From Bordetella parapertussis (GTDB taxonomy: Bacteria; Pseudomonadota; Gammaproteobacteria; Burkholderiales; Burkholderiaceae), in the NCBI GenBank assembly GCA_945901665.1, contig CAMDLJ010000027.1, forward strand, positions 1 to 14,640: a DNA stretch of 14,640 nt, read 5' to 3'. The position numbers and the translations under genes are program-made. The notes under the pieces are model-generated. The model was not told the DNA's origin. It saw nothing but the letters and a program-made list of their open reading frames with translations, and ran no database searches. Each line of letters starts with the position of its first letter. Position 1 is the stretch's first letter. Below are positions 1-6,646 of the stretch, piece after piece.

Positions 1-1341
1 CTGCCCAGCTTGGCCACGGGCCAGCACCTGGGCGGCTACGGCATCGTGGTCGCTGGCGTGGGCGGCACAGGCGTCATCACCATTGGCCAGTTGCTGGGCA
101 TGGCCGGTCACTTGGAAGGCCTGGGCGTGGTCACCCAAGACTCGGCAGGTCTGGCGCAAAAGGGCGGCGCCACCTGGAGCCATGTGCTGTTGGCCAGCTC
201 GGCCGATGACATCCGCACCACCCGCGTGGGCGTGGCTGATTTGGTGATTGGCTGCGACCCCATCGTGAGCGCCGGAAAAGAAACGGTGCAGCGCATGCGC
301 GCCGGGCGCACCCGTGTGGCCATCAACGACCACGGCACCCCCACCGCTGCCTTTGTGAAAAACGGCGCTTGGGGCAACCCCAGCGAGGGCTGCGTGGCCG
401 ACGTGCTGCAAGCCATTGGTGGGGCCGATGCCGCAGCACAGCTGGGCGCGTTTGATGCCAACACCATCGCCACCCGTTTGATGGGCGACAGCATTTACAT
501 CAACCCCATGATCTTGGGCTTCGCCTGGCAAAAGGGCTGGATTCCTTTGCGCCGCGCATCACTGCACCGCGCCATCGAGCTCAATGCCGTGGCCGTGGCC
601 AACAATTTGGCCGCCTTCGAATGGGGCCGCCGTTGTGCCCATGACTTGCCAGCGGTGTTGGCCTTGCTGCAACCGGCGCAAGTGGTGCAGTTCAAAAAAC
701 GCACCCCTTTGGAAGACACGATCACCCAGCGCGAAGCCTTTTTGACCGACTACCAAAACGCTGCCTATGCCGCCAGCTACCGTGCTTTTGTGGACCGGGT
801 GCTGGCGCAAAGCTCGCCCGCGCTGGCCGAGGCGGTGGCACGCAACTTGTTCAAGCTCATGGCCTACAAGGACGAATACGAGGTCGCCCGCTTGCATACC
901 GACACCGGGTTTTTGCAGCGCATTGCCCAGCAGTTTGAGGGCGACTACCAGGTGGTTTACCACTTGGCGCCGCCCTTGCTGGCGCAGCGCAACGACAAAG
1001 GCGAGCTGCAAAAACGCCGCTATGGCTCGGCCATGCGCTGGGGCTTTCAAGTGTTGGCCCGCTTGAAGGGCTTGCGCGGCACGGCTTTGGATGTGTTTGG
1101 TTACACCGATGAGCGGCGCAGCGAGCGCGCCTTGATTGGCGAATACCGCGCCAGCATCGAGCAGGTGTTGGCCCAATTCAGCCCCGAGCGACAAACCCTG
1201 GCCCTCGAGATCGCCCGCATCCCCGAGCAGATCAAAGGCTATGGCCATGTCAAAGAGCGCCACTTGCACGCCGCCCGCACCCAATGGGACGCCTTGATGG
1301 CGCGCTGGTCCCAGCCGCAAGCCAATCAGCGCAGGGCTTGA
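1..1341 (+). CDS. Indolepyruvate ferredoxin oxidoreductase, C-terminal part (5' truncated)
   Basis: Enzyme family that oxidatively decarboxylates aryl-pyruvates such as indolepyruvate to aryl-acetyl-CoA with ferredoxin, in aromatic amino acid breakdown; cytoplasmic. The frame is open from base 1, so the real start lies upstream; 446 residues are visible of a fused enzyme that usually exceeds 1100. Fragment residues 13-75 match the gamma-type catalytic domain: a Rossmann-like GVGGTG turn at about 19-24 and the GLAQKGG motif at about 50-56. The rest, ending in YGHVKERHL and a short tail, resembles the C-terminal domain of the fused bacterial enzymes. The thiamine diphosphate and iron-sulfur domains would lie upstream and are not seen. 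It ends with TGA at 1339-1341. It is separated by 234 bp from the next gene, so probably not co-transcribed. Family assignment is confident; the substrate is inferred from the family only. Confidence 0.9.
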   Translation: MPSLATGQHLGGYGIVVAGVGGTGVITIGQLLGMAGHLEGLGVVTQDSAGLAQKGGATWSHVLLASSADDIRTTRVGVADLVIGCDPIVSAGKETVQRMRAGRTRVAINDHGTPTAAFVKNGAWGNPSEGCVADVLQAIGGADAAAQLGAFDANTIATRLMGDSIYINPMILGFAWQKGWIPLRRASLHRAIELNAVAVANNLAAFEWGRRCAHDLPAVLALLQPAQVVQFKKRTPLEDTITQREAFLTDYQNAAYAASYRAFVDRVLAQSSPALAEAVARNLFKLMAYKDEYEVARLHTDTGFLQRIAQQFEGDYQVVYHLAPPLLAQRNDKGELQKRRYGSAMRWGFQVLARLKGLRGTALDVFGYTDERRSERALIGEYRASIEQVLAQFSPERQTLALEIARIPEQIKGYGHVKERHLHAARTQWDALMARWSQPQANQRRA

Positions 1342-1354
1342 GCCCTGGGTTTCT
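1332..1354 (+). terminator. Possible weak terminator at the end of the oxidoreductase gene
   Basis: CAGGGC, loop TTGA, GCCCTG forms a perfect 6-bp stem that overlaps the stop codon and is followed by GGTTTCT. The T tract is poor, so termination is only possible, not convincing. Confidence 0.3.
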
Positions 1355-1395
1355 CATGATCTGCATCCGCCATGCTTGGCCGTGGCGCATTTCAG

Positions 1396-1463
1396 TGGGC
1401 TCAAGCAAGCCCATATCTGATTGAAAATCAAGGGTCAAAGAATTGCCGCGCATCGCGCGCAAT
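1396..1463. repeat. Two small stem-loops in the gap before the barrel protein
   Basis: TGGGCT (1396-1401) pairs with AGCCCA (1408-1413). Further on, ATTGC (1442-1446) plus GCGC (1448-1451) pairs with GCGC (1455-1458) plus GCAAT (1459-1463), a 9-bp stem with one bulged C and a three-base loop. Neither has a T tract on the + strand. They may be RNA or DNA structure without function; no gene is seen in 1342-1575. Confidence 0.3.
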
Positions 1464-1509
1464 GACCGCGTCGCTGCCATGCCGACCTGCTCAAGGGCAT
1501 TCAGAAACA

Positions 1510-1552
1510 TTAAATTTAGCTATAAATAGTTACTTTGGGTTATATTAGAGCC
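1510..1552 (+). promoter_or_regulatory. Candidate promoter region of the barrel protein gene
   Basis: A sharp AT-rich island lies just upstream of the gene. TATATT at 1541-1546 and TATAAA at 1521-1526 both resemble a -10 box, but neither has a good -35 at the usual spacing. The position, 30-55 bp before the ATG, fits a promoter; the exact elements are uncertain. Confidence 0.35.
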
Positions 1553-1575
1553 TCTTCAACATCCAAAGGTAAAGC

Positions 1576-2097
1576 ATGAAAACAAAACTTTCTCACCTCG
1601 CTGTTGGGGCGCTTCTGTGCACCACAGGGGCGGCCCAGGCCCAAGGCATATCCGCGGTTCAGGGTTTGCGCTTTGATGTGGGCTACAGCCTGATCAAGCT
1701 GGCCACACCACCGACCAGCTACGACCCGGTGGGCATTCGCTTGGGCATCAGCAAGGCCTTTTTTCCGGGCATCGATGTCGAAGGCGTGTTGGGCACGGGC
1801 GTGCAATCGGGCAAAAACAGTGTGAGCCCAACATTGACCAAGGACGTGGGCCCGTTGTGGGGCGCCTACATCAAGCCCAGCATGCCCATCACCCCCGACA
1901 TTGGCTTTTTTGCCCGGCTGGGCTTTGCCAGCACCCAAATCAAAAACGGCGACACCTACAACGGCTTGTCCACCGGCTTGGGCTTGAACTACGCGCTGGA
2001 CCGCCATATGCGCGCCTATGCCGACTACACCTATTACAAAACCAGCGACACCATTGGTATTTCTGCCCTCACCTTCGGTGTCAATTACGGGTTTTGA
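1576..2097 (+). CDS. Small outer-membrane beta-barrel protein with signal peptide
   Basis: A secreted protein of 173 residues of unknown role. Residues 1-22 form a signal peptide: Lys at 2 and 4, hydrophobic core to about 17, and AQA before the likely cleavage after Ala22. Cys15 is preceded by Leu-Leu, not a lipobox, so it is not read as a lipoprotein. The mature part is rich in alternating aromatic and Gly residues (GLRFDVGYSL, GFFARLGFA, YADYTYYKTSD) and ends in Phe173, the usual C-terminal signal of outer-membrane barrels recognised by the BAM complex. It resembles small OmpA/Opa-like or OmpW-size eight-stranded barrels, but no family name is certain. Start ATG 1576 has the purine-rich AAAGG at about 1565-1569. 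The gene is monocistronic: its own AT-rich upstream region and a strong terminator 26 bp after the stop. Confidence 0.8.
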   Translation: MKTKLSHLAVGALLCTTGAAQAQGISAVQGLRFDVGYSLIKLATPPTSYDPVGIRLGISKAFFPGIDVEGVLGTGVQSGKNSVSPTLTKDVGPLWGAYIKPSMPITPDIGFFARLGFASTQIKNGDTYNGLSTGLGLNYALDRHMRAYADYTYYKTSDTIGISALTFGVNYGF

Positions 2098-2123
2098 TGC
2101 CCAACCCGGCAAGCTGCCCCGAC

Positions 2124-2158
2124 AAAAGCCACCCGTTGCGCACTGCGGGTGGCTTTTT
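2124..2158 (+). terminator. Strong rho-independent terminator after the barrel protein gene
   Basis: AAAAGCCACCCG (2124-2135) pairs perfectly with CGGGTGGCTTTT (2146-2157) around a 10-base loop, and the right arm runs into TTTTT. The A tract on the left makes it potentially bidirectional. Confidence 0.9.
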
Positions 2159-2402
2159 CTTTAAGCCCCTTGTGTGACCGGTAGCGTCAGCGCCGATGGG
2201 TATGGGGCCGTGTGCCACACCGCCCCGGGTCAGGGGTTATAGACCGCCCCGTTGTGGGGTCTTGGAGCCCAATTTCTGACGCAGCCACGCACGCATACAA
2301 TCCGCGTTTGCCTGCGCCAGGCCAACCAACCGGTGGTCAAGCCGACCATCCCGCATCCTTTGGCGGGTTCTGCGCAGGCCCCCCCAAACCGAGGAGTCGC
2401 CC
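2159..2402 (+). promoter_or_regulatory. Intergenic region upstream of yajC with a candidate promoter
   Basis: No gene is visible between the terminator and yajC. TACAAT at 2296-2301 matches a -10 box in five of six bases; TTTCTG at 2273-2278, 17 bp upstream, is at best a weak -35. A CCCC/GGGG stem with loop GTTGT lies near 2247-2259. The tgt/queA genes that often precede yajC in proteobacteria are absent here, so this region must supply the promoter for yajC-secDF. Confidence 0.4.
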
Positions 2403-2735
2403 GTGTTCATTTCTTCCGCATTTGCCCAAACCGCCCCCGCCGCCGCTGGTGGCAGCGACATTGGCTCGTCATTGATGAGCATGCTGCCCCTGTTGCTGAT
2501 GTTTGTGGTGCTGTATTTCGTGATGATCCGCCCCCAAATGAAGCGCCAAAAAGAGCACAAGGCCATGATTGACGCCTTGGCCAAGGGCGATGAGGTGGCC
2601 ACTGTGGGTGGTTTGCTGGGCAAAATTTCGCGCATCGGCGACACCACCTTGGGCCTGGAGTTGGCCACCGGTGTCGAGGTGAATTTGCAGCGCTCGGCCG
2701 TGGTGCAAGTGCTGCCCAAAGGCACCGTCAAATAA
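2403..2735 (+). CDS. yajC: Preprotein translocase subunit YajC
   Basis: Small inner-membrane partner of SecD and SecF in the accessory Sec complex, which assists late steps of export through SecYEG. The 110-residue length is usual for the family. A short N-terminal stretch (FISSAFAQTAPAAAGG) leads into one membrane segment at about 25-42, followed by the family signature RPQMKRQKEH at 43-52, in which basic residues face the cytoplasm, and a small beta-rich domain (GDEVATVGGLLGKI). The start is GTG 2403: GAGGAG at 2391-2396 sits 6 nt before it, and the N-terminus from there aligns with known YajC. It lies 66 nt upstream of secD in the standard yajC-secD-secF order. Confidence 0.96.
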   Translation: MFISSAFAQTAPAAAGGSDIGSSLMSMLPLLLMFVVLYFVMIRPQMKRQKEHKAMIDALAKGDEVATVGGLLGKISRIGDTTLGLELATGVEVNLQRSAVVQVLPKGTVK

Positions 2736-2736
2736 A

Positions 2737-2799
2737 CCCCTTTATCACCCAAGGGGCCGTGGGTGCCATGCGCACCCCAAGGCCCCTCGCCTGAGGCGA
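2737..2799 (+). promoter_or_regulatory. Structured yajC-secD spacer with hairpin over the secD ribosome-binding site
   Basis: Three stem-loops fill the spacer. (A) CCCCTT 2737-2742 with AAGGGG 2751-2756. (B) GGGGCC 2753-2758 and GGGTGC 2761-2766 with GCACCC 2772-2777 and GGCCCC 2781-2786, a 12-bp stem with an internal loop. (C) TCGCC 2787-2791 with GGCGA 2795-2799. A and B share 2753-2756, so they exclude each other. C holds the secD Shine-Dalgarno (GAGG 2793-2796). The base pairing is seen directly; any regulatory role is inference. Confidence 0.45.
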
Positions 2800-2801
2800 T
2801 C

Positions 2802-4683
2802 ATGAACCGTTACCCGCTGTGGAAGTACGCGATCATTGTGGTCGCTTTGTTGATGGGTGGGCTCTACACCCTGCCCAACTTTTTTGGTGAAGCCCCGGCC
2901 GTGCAGGTGTCAGCGGCCAAGGCCATCTACAAAGTGGATGCGGCCTTGCAAACCAAAGTGGCCCAAGCCCTCAAAGATGCCAGCATCGAGCCCACCGGTT
3001 TGAGCCTGGAGGGCAATTCGCTCAAGGTGCGCTTGGCCGACACCGACACCCAGCTCAAGGCCAAAGACGCGATCCAAAAAGCCCTGGTGCCCGACCCCGA
3101 GCAAGCCCCGTATGTGGTGGCGCTGAACCTGATCTCGCGCTCACCGCAGTGGCTGACCGCGATGAATGCTGTCCCCATGTACCTGGGGTTGGACTTGCGT
3201 GGCGGTGTGCACTTCATGCTGCAAGTGGACATGGCCGCCGCTTTGAGCAAAAAAATCGATTCCACCGCAGGAGACCTGCGCTCGGTGCTGCGCGAAAAAA
3301 AACATTCGCCACAGCGGCATTTCTCGCAGCGGCGACACCATTGAGTTGCGCTTGCGCGACGCCGCCACCTTGGAGGCCGCGCGCAACCTGATCAAAGAGC
3401 AATTTGCCGATGTGGCCTTCACCGACGCACCCGACGCGGGCGAGTTCAAGTTGAGCGCCAGCTTAAAGCCCGAGGCAGCGCGGCGCGTGCAAGACCAAGC
3501 CTTGAAGCAAAACATCACCACCTTGCACAACCGCATCAACGAGCTGGGCGTGGCCGAGCCGGTGATTCAGCAACAAGGGCTGGACCGCATCGTGGTGCAG
3601 CTGCCGGGCGTGCAAGACACCGCCAAGGCCAAAGACATTTTGGGCCGCACCGCCACACTGGAGATGCGCTTGGTCGACGACAGCCCCGAGGGCACTGCGG
3701 CAGCGATGGGTGGCGCGGCCGTGCCCTACGGCATGGAAAAATTTCGCGAGCGCAATGGCCAAGTGGTGATTGTCAAAAAGCAAGTCATCTTGAGCGGCGA
3801 CAGCCTGACCGATGCCCAGCCTGGTTTTGACTCGCAAACCCAGCAACCCAAGGTGGACCTGACGGTGGATGCCAAAGGCGGGCGCATCATGCGCGACACC
3901 AGCCGCGAAAACCTGAAAAAGCGCATGGCCATCTTGTTGTTTGAAAAGGGCCGTGGCGAGGTGCTGACCGCGCCGGTCATCCAAGGCGAGTTGGGCAACC
4001 GGTTCCAAATCTCGGGCTCGATGAGCGTGACCGAGGCCGCCGACTTGGCTTTGCTGTTGCGCGCGGGCTCTCTGGCCGCGCCCATGGAGATCATCGAAGA
4101 GCGCACCATTGGCCCGAGCCTGGGCGCAGAAAACATTGCCAAAGGCTTTGACAGCGTGCGCTGGGGCTTTGCCGCCGTGGCGCTGTTCATGTGCGTGTAC
4201 TACATGCTGTTTGGCATCATCTCCAGCGTGGCGCTGGCAGTCAACTTGTTGCTCTTGGTGGCCGCGCTTTCCATGTTGCAAGCCACTTTGACCTTGCCCG
4301 GTATGGCGGCCATGGCCTTGGTGCTGGGCATGGCCATTGACGCCAACGTGCTCATCAACGAGCGCGTGCGCGAGGAGCTGCGCAATGGCGTCTCGCCACA
4401 AGCGGCCATCCATGCGGGCTACGACCGTGCCTGGGCCACCATCTTGGATTCCAACGTCACCACCTTGATCGCTGGCTTGGCCTTGCTGACCTTTGGTTCC
4501 GGCCCGGTGCGCGGTTTTGCGGTGGTGCACTGCCTGGGTATCTTGACCAGCATGTTCTCGGCCGTGTTCTTTTCTCGCGGCCTGGTCAACCTGTGGTACG
4601 GGCGGCAGAAAAAATTACAAGCCGTCTCGATTGGCACCATTTGGCGCCCTGACAGCGGCAAGGCTGTGGCCACGCGCGACTGA
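2802..4683 (+). CDS. secD: Protein translocase subunit SecD, interrupted by a single-base frameshift
   Basis: Inner-membrane subunit that with SecF uses the proton gradient to pull preproteins through SecYEG. ATG 2802 has GAGG 5 nt before it. Membrane segment 1 (about 9-26), a periplasmic region and the family motif GLDLRGGVHF (129-138) are read in the first frame. After Glu165 a run of eight A (3295-3302) shifts the frame; the first frame stops at TGA 3342-3344, leaving 180 residues. Removing one A gives EKNIRHSGISRSGDTIELRL, the expected SecD sequence, and joins the second part, which carries the P1 head region, five further membrane segments and the GMAIDANVLINERVREEL motif. The corrected protein would be 626 residues, full length for the family. 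Both parts look undecayed, so sequencing error, very recent mutation, or slippage on the A run are the explanations. secF starts 32 nt downstream. Confidence 0.93.
3295..3302 (+). other. A8 homopolymer causing the secD frameshift
   Basis: Eight consecutive A follow GCGCG, where seven would keep SecD in frame. Restoring the frame needs loss of one base; ribosomal -1 slippage on A AAA AAA leads to a third frame that stops at 3389-3391, so it would not restore SecD. Loss of one A in the transcript would. Confidence 0.85.
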
Positions 4684-4715
4684 CCCCACCCCTATCTACA
4701 TCAGGATATCCGGCC

Positions 4716-5678
4716 ATGGAATTTTTCAAAATCCAAAAAGACATCCCGTTCATGAAGAACGCGCTGGCGTTCAACTTGGTGTCCTTCATCACCTTTGTGG
4801 CGGCGGTGTTCTTCTTGTTCAGCCGGGGGCTGCACCTGTCGGTGGAGTTCACCGGCGGCACCTTGATGGAGGTGGCCTACACCCAGCCCGTGGACGTCAA
4901 CCAAGTGCGCGACACCATTGGCAAGCTGGGCTTGACCGATGTGCAGGTGCAAAACTTTGGCTCCACCCGCGACGTGCTCATCCGCATGCCGGCCCTCAAA
5001 GGCCAAACCTCAGCCCAGCAAAGCGAACAAGTGCTGGGCGCCCTCAAGGCCGCAGACCCGGCGGTCGAGTTGCGCCGCACCGAGTTTGTCGGGCCCCAGG
5101 TGGGCGACGAGCTGGCTGTGGATGGCTTGAAGGCGCTGGGTTTTGTGGTGCTGGGCATCATGTTGTATTTGGCCTTTCGCTTTGAATGGAAGTTCGCCGT
5201 CGCGGCCATCATTGCCAACTTGCACGATGTGATCATCATCTTGGGCTTTTTCGCTTACTTTCAGTGGGAGTTTTCGCTCCCTGTGCTGGCAGCGGTGCTG
5301 GCAGTGCTGGGCTATTCGGTCAACGAGTCGGTGGTGATTTTTGACCGCATCCGCGAGAACTTTCGCCGCTACCGCAAGATGAACACCCGCGAGATCATCG
5401 ACAACGCCATCACCGCCACCATCAGCCGCACCATCATCACCCACGGCAGCACCCAGCTCATGGTGCTGGCCATGTTGTTTTTTGGCGGCCCCACCCTGCA
5501 CTACTTTGCTCTGGCGCTGACCATTGGCATTTGCTTTGGTATTTACTCGTCGGTGTTTGTCGCCGCCGCCATCGCCATGTGGCTGGGCATTGAGCGCGAA
5601 GACCTGATCAAGCCCATCGCCAAAGACGGCGTGGTCGACGAAGACCCCAACGACCCCAATTCGGGCGCGCGCATCTAA
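4716..5678 (+). CDS. secF: Protein translocase subunit SecF
   Basis: Inner-membrane partner of SecD in the proton-driven accessory complex of the Sec translocon. It has 320 residues, usual length. Membrane segment 1 spans about 18-35, followed by the family motif VEFTGGTLMEV at 43-53, a periplasmic domain with VGPQVGDEL at 125-133, and five further membrane segments between about 138 and 290. The conserved GYSVNESVVIFDRIREN at 199-215 is the RND-type membrane motif of SecF. The start ATG 4716 has AGGA at 4703-4706, 9 nt upstream. It follows secD by 32 nt and ends the operon; a terminator-like hairpin lies 23 bp beyond the stop. The acidic C-terminal tail (DEDPNDPN) is common in betaproteobacterial SecF. 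No defect is visible. Confidence 0.97.
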   Translation: MEFFKIQKDIPFMKNALAFNLVSFITFVAAVFFLFSRGLHLSVEFTGGTLMEVAYTQPVDVNQVRDTIGKLGLTDVQVQNFGSTRDVLIRMPALKGQTSAQQSEQVLGALKAADPAVELRRTEFVGPQVGDELAVDGLKALGFVVLGIMLYLAFRFEWKFAVAAIIANLHDVIIILGFFAYFQWEFSLPVLAAVLAVLGYSVNESVVIFDRIRENFRRYRKMNTREIIDNAITATISRTIITHGSTQLMVLAMLFFGGPTLHYFALALTIGICFGIYSSVFVAAAIAMWLGIEREDLIKPIAKDGVVDEDPNDPNSGARI

Positions 5679-5701
5679 GCCGCCTTCAGCGCCCTTACCG
5701 T

Positions 5702-5731
5702 CCCCCTGGCCAGTGGGGGCGGCCTCTTTTT
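5702..5731 (+). terminator. Likely rho-independent terminator after secF
   Basis: CCCCC (5702-5706) pairs with GGGGG (5715-5719) around an 8-base loop; GGCC 5708-5711 can alternatively pair with GGCC 5721-5724. A TTTTT run follows at 5727-5731. It separates secF from the pilus operon. Confidence 0.65.
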
Positions 5732-5862
5732 GACACCACTCCTTTTCGGGGGCGACTGCCCCCCGTGCCTTGGTACGCCCATGCGCTGGGCACGCCCGTG
5801 AAATTTGCGCGCCCATGATTGGACCATCAAAAAGATAAAAATAGCGACTCAGTAGCCTTTAA

Positions 5863-5895
5863 TAATTAATTTGTTGCAATTAATCAACAATTAAC
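5863..5895 (+). repeat. Three iterated YAATTAAY boxes with an embedded inverted repeat
   Basis: TAATTAAT (5863-5870), CAATTAAT (5877-5884) and CAATTAAC (5888-5895) are spaced 14 and 11 bp apart, so the last two lie on the same helix face. TTGTTG (5871-5876) and CAACAA (5885-5890) form an inverted repeat around the middle box. This looks like a regulator-binding array. Confidence 0.5.
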
Positions 5896-5923
5896 ATTAC
5901 TTACACACTTAAAGTAACTTCTT

Positions 5924-5942
5924 AGGAGTACATTTCATGTAG
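5924..5942 (+). other. Start-stop mini-ORF (ATG TAG) with its own Shine-Dalgarno
   Basis: AGGAG at 5924-5928 lies 8 nt before ATG 5937-5939, which is followed at once by TAG 5940-5942. It is placed 42 nt before the first pilin start, and its last four bases begin the left arm of the palindrome. If used, ribosomes would initiate and stop on the same codon pair. The sequence is plain; whether ribosomes use it is unknown. Confidence 0.4.
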
Positions 5943-5956
5943 GCAATATTGCCTAC
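5939..5956. repeat. Perfect 18-bp palindrome in the pilus leader
   Basis: GTAGGCAATATTGCCTAC is a perfect palindrome. As RNA it would fold as GUAGGCA, loop AUAU, UGCCUAC, and can be lengthened by TTCAT (5934-5938) with ATGAA (5960-5964) across a TAA bulge. It could be an operator for a dimeric regulator or a leader hairpin. It is followed by neither a T tract nor a terminator-like context. Confidence 0.75.
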
Positions 5957-5972
5957 TAAATGAACCATCCTC

Positions 5973-5978
5973 AGGAGG
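5973..5978 (+). promoter_or_regulatory. Ribosome-binding site of the first pilin gene
   Basis: AGGAGG, a full match to the Shine-Dalgarno consensus, lies 6 nt before ATG 5985. It is the strongest ribosome-binding site in the window, fitting high-level synthesis of a major pilin. Confidence 0.85.
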
Positions 5979-5984
5979 AAAACC

Positions 5985-6617
5985 ATGAAAGTCAACCCAA
6001 AAATTCTCAAACAAAAACAAAAAGGTTACAGCTTGATTGAATTGTCAGTGGCCTTGTCCATCGTGGCAGTGGTCATCGTCGCCGGTCTGTTGGGTGCGCG
6101 CCAGGTCTTGTTGTCCAACTCCGTCAACAGCCAAATTCGCGAAAGCAACCAAACCATTGCCAAATTGAGAAAAGCCCTGGCTCGGCAAACCGACACCGCT
6201 GGGCTGACGGGCAGCAATGCCGGTCTGTTGGGTGTGTGGCCCAACGACCGCTCCAGCTGCACCACTGGCGAATCGCCGGTGTGTACCAACCGGTCGGTGT
6301 TCAACCAAGCCTTTGAGCACGCTTTCACCAACCCCGTCGCCCACGGCAATAACCTGCCCATCAACGGCGGCGTGATGTATGTGCTGTGGCATGTGCCCAA
6401 CCAGGCCTGCACCGACTTGGTCAATGGCTTGGACGCTTCGGCCTATGCCTTGTATGCGGGTGTATCCACTGCCGCGCAACCCACCGCAGGCACGGTCCCA
6501 GCGGGCTTTGCCACCGTGAAAGCACCCGACGCCAGCACCGTCAGTGTGGCCAACCTCGCCGCGGGCTGCGCCAACTCCTCAGGCTACAGCGACATTTACG
6601 CCGCCATTCAACTTTGA
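5985..6617 (+). CDS. Type IVb prepilin, probable major pilin (PilS-like)
   Basis: Structural subunit of a type IVb pilus, 210 residues. Residues 1-14 are a basic leader ending in Gly14, followed by YSLIE, so a prepilin peptidase would cut G14|Y15 and leave Glu19 at mature position +5. Residues 17-43 form the hydrophobic assembly helix. The mature 196 residues fit the longer type IVb class. Four cysteines (92, 100, 142, 195) can form two disulfides; the Cys142-Cys195 pair corresponds to the C-terminal disulfide loop of TcpA/PilS-type pilins, and ACTDLVNGL resembles the conserved stretch there. It has the best ribosome-binding site of the window and stands first in the operon, as expected for an abundant subunit. 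The next prepilin starts 29 nt later. The family is clear; which of the pilins is major is inferred. Confidence 0.85.
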   Translation: MKVNPKILKQKQKGYSLIELSVALSIVAVVIVAGLLGARQVLLSNSVNSQIRESNQTIAKLRKALARQTDTAGLTGSNAGLLGVWPNDRSSCTTGESPVCTNRSVFNQAFEHAFTNPVAHGNNLPINGGVMYVLWHVPNQACTDLVNGLDASAYALYAGVSTAAQPTAGTVPAGFATVKAPDASTVSVANLAAGCANSSGYSDIYAAIQL

Positions 6618-6646
6618 TGCACACACCCAAACTTGAAAGAAATCAC

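Larger units (their letters stand above)
5732..5984 (+). promoter_or_regulatory. Leader and probable control region of the type IVb pilus operon
   Basis: No ordinary gene is present. The first part is GC-rich, with hairpins GGGGGC/GCCCCC (5748-5763) and GCCCA/TGGGC (5777-5791). From about 5815 composition changes abruptly to AT-rich. TTTAAT at 5858-5863 resembles a -10 box but has no good -35, suggesting an activator-dependent promoter. The AT-rich part holds three YAATTAAY boxes, an inverted repeat, a start-stop mini-ORF and an 18-bp palindrome, listed separately. No sigma-54 element with correct GG-N10-GC spacing was found, unlike Pseudomonas pilA. It must drive 8.6 kb or more of tightly packed pilus genes. 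Confidence 0.6.

Noticed and set aside
1418..1431. FNR-like site around TGATTGAAAATCAA
   Set aside because: The half-sites are separated by three bases and do not match TTGAT-N4-ATCAA.
3463..4530. Long reverse-strand reading frame across secD
   Set aside because: It is the antisense shadow of a GC-rich conserved gene, is His/Gln/Gly-rich without any family motif, and the + strand reading is certain.
5748..5763. GGGGGC/GCCCCC hairpin as a second terminator
   Set aside because: There is no T tract after it on the + strand and none in the corresponding place on the - strand.
5771..5809. Sigma-54 promoter candidates (TGGTACG and GGGCACG)
   Set aside because: In both cases the GC of the -12 element is at the wrong distance from the GG of the -24 element.
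5815..5984. Cyclic-di-GMP or other riboswitch in the pilus leader
   Set aside because: None of the conserved core sequences of known riboswitch classes could be recognised.
5960..6040. Short reading frame from ATG 5960, 26 residues, overlapping the first pilin start
   Set aside because: It has no Shine-Dalgarno, starts in the right arm of the palindrome extension, and its content is only the shifted pilin leader.
6617..6646. Earlier start (ATG 6617) for the second pilin
   Set aside because: Not excluded, but the ATG at 6647 has a purine-rich site at proper spacing and gives a leader of usual length; kept as an alternative in the gene entry.
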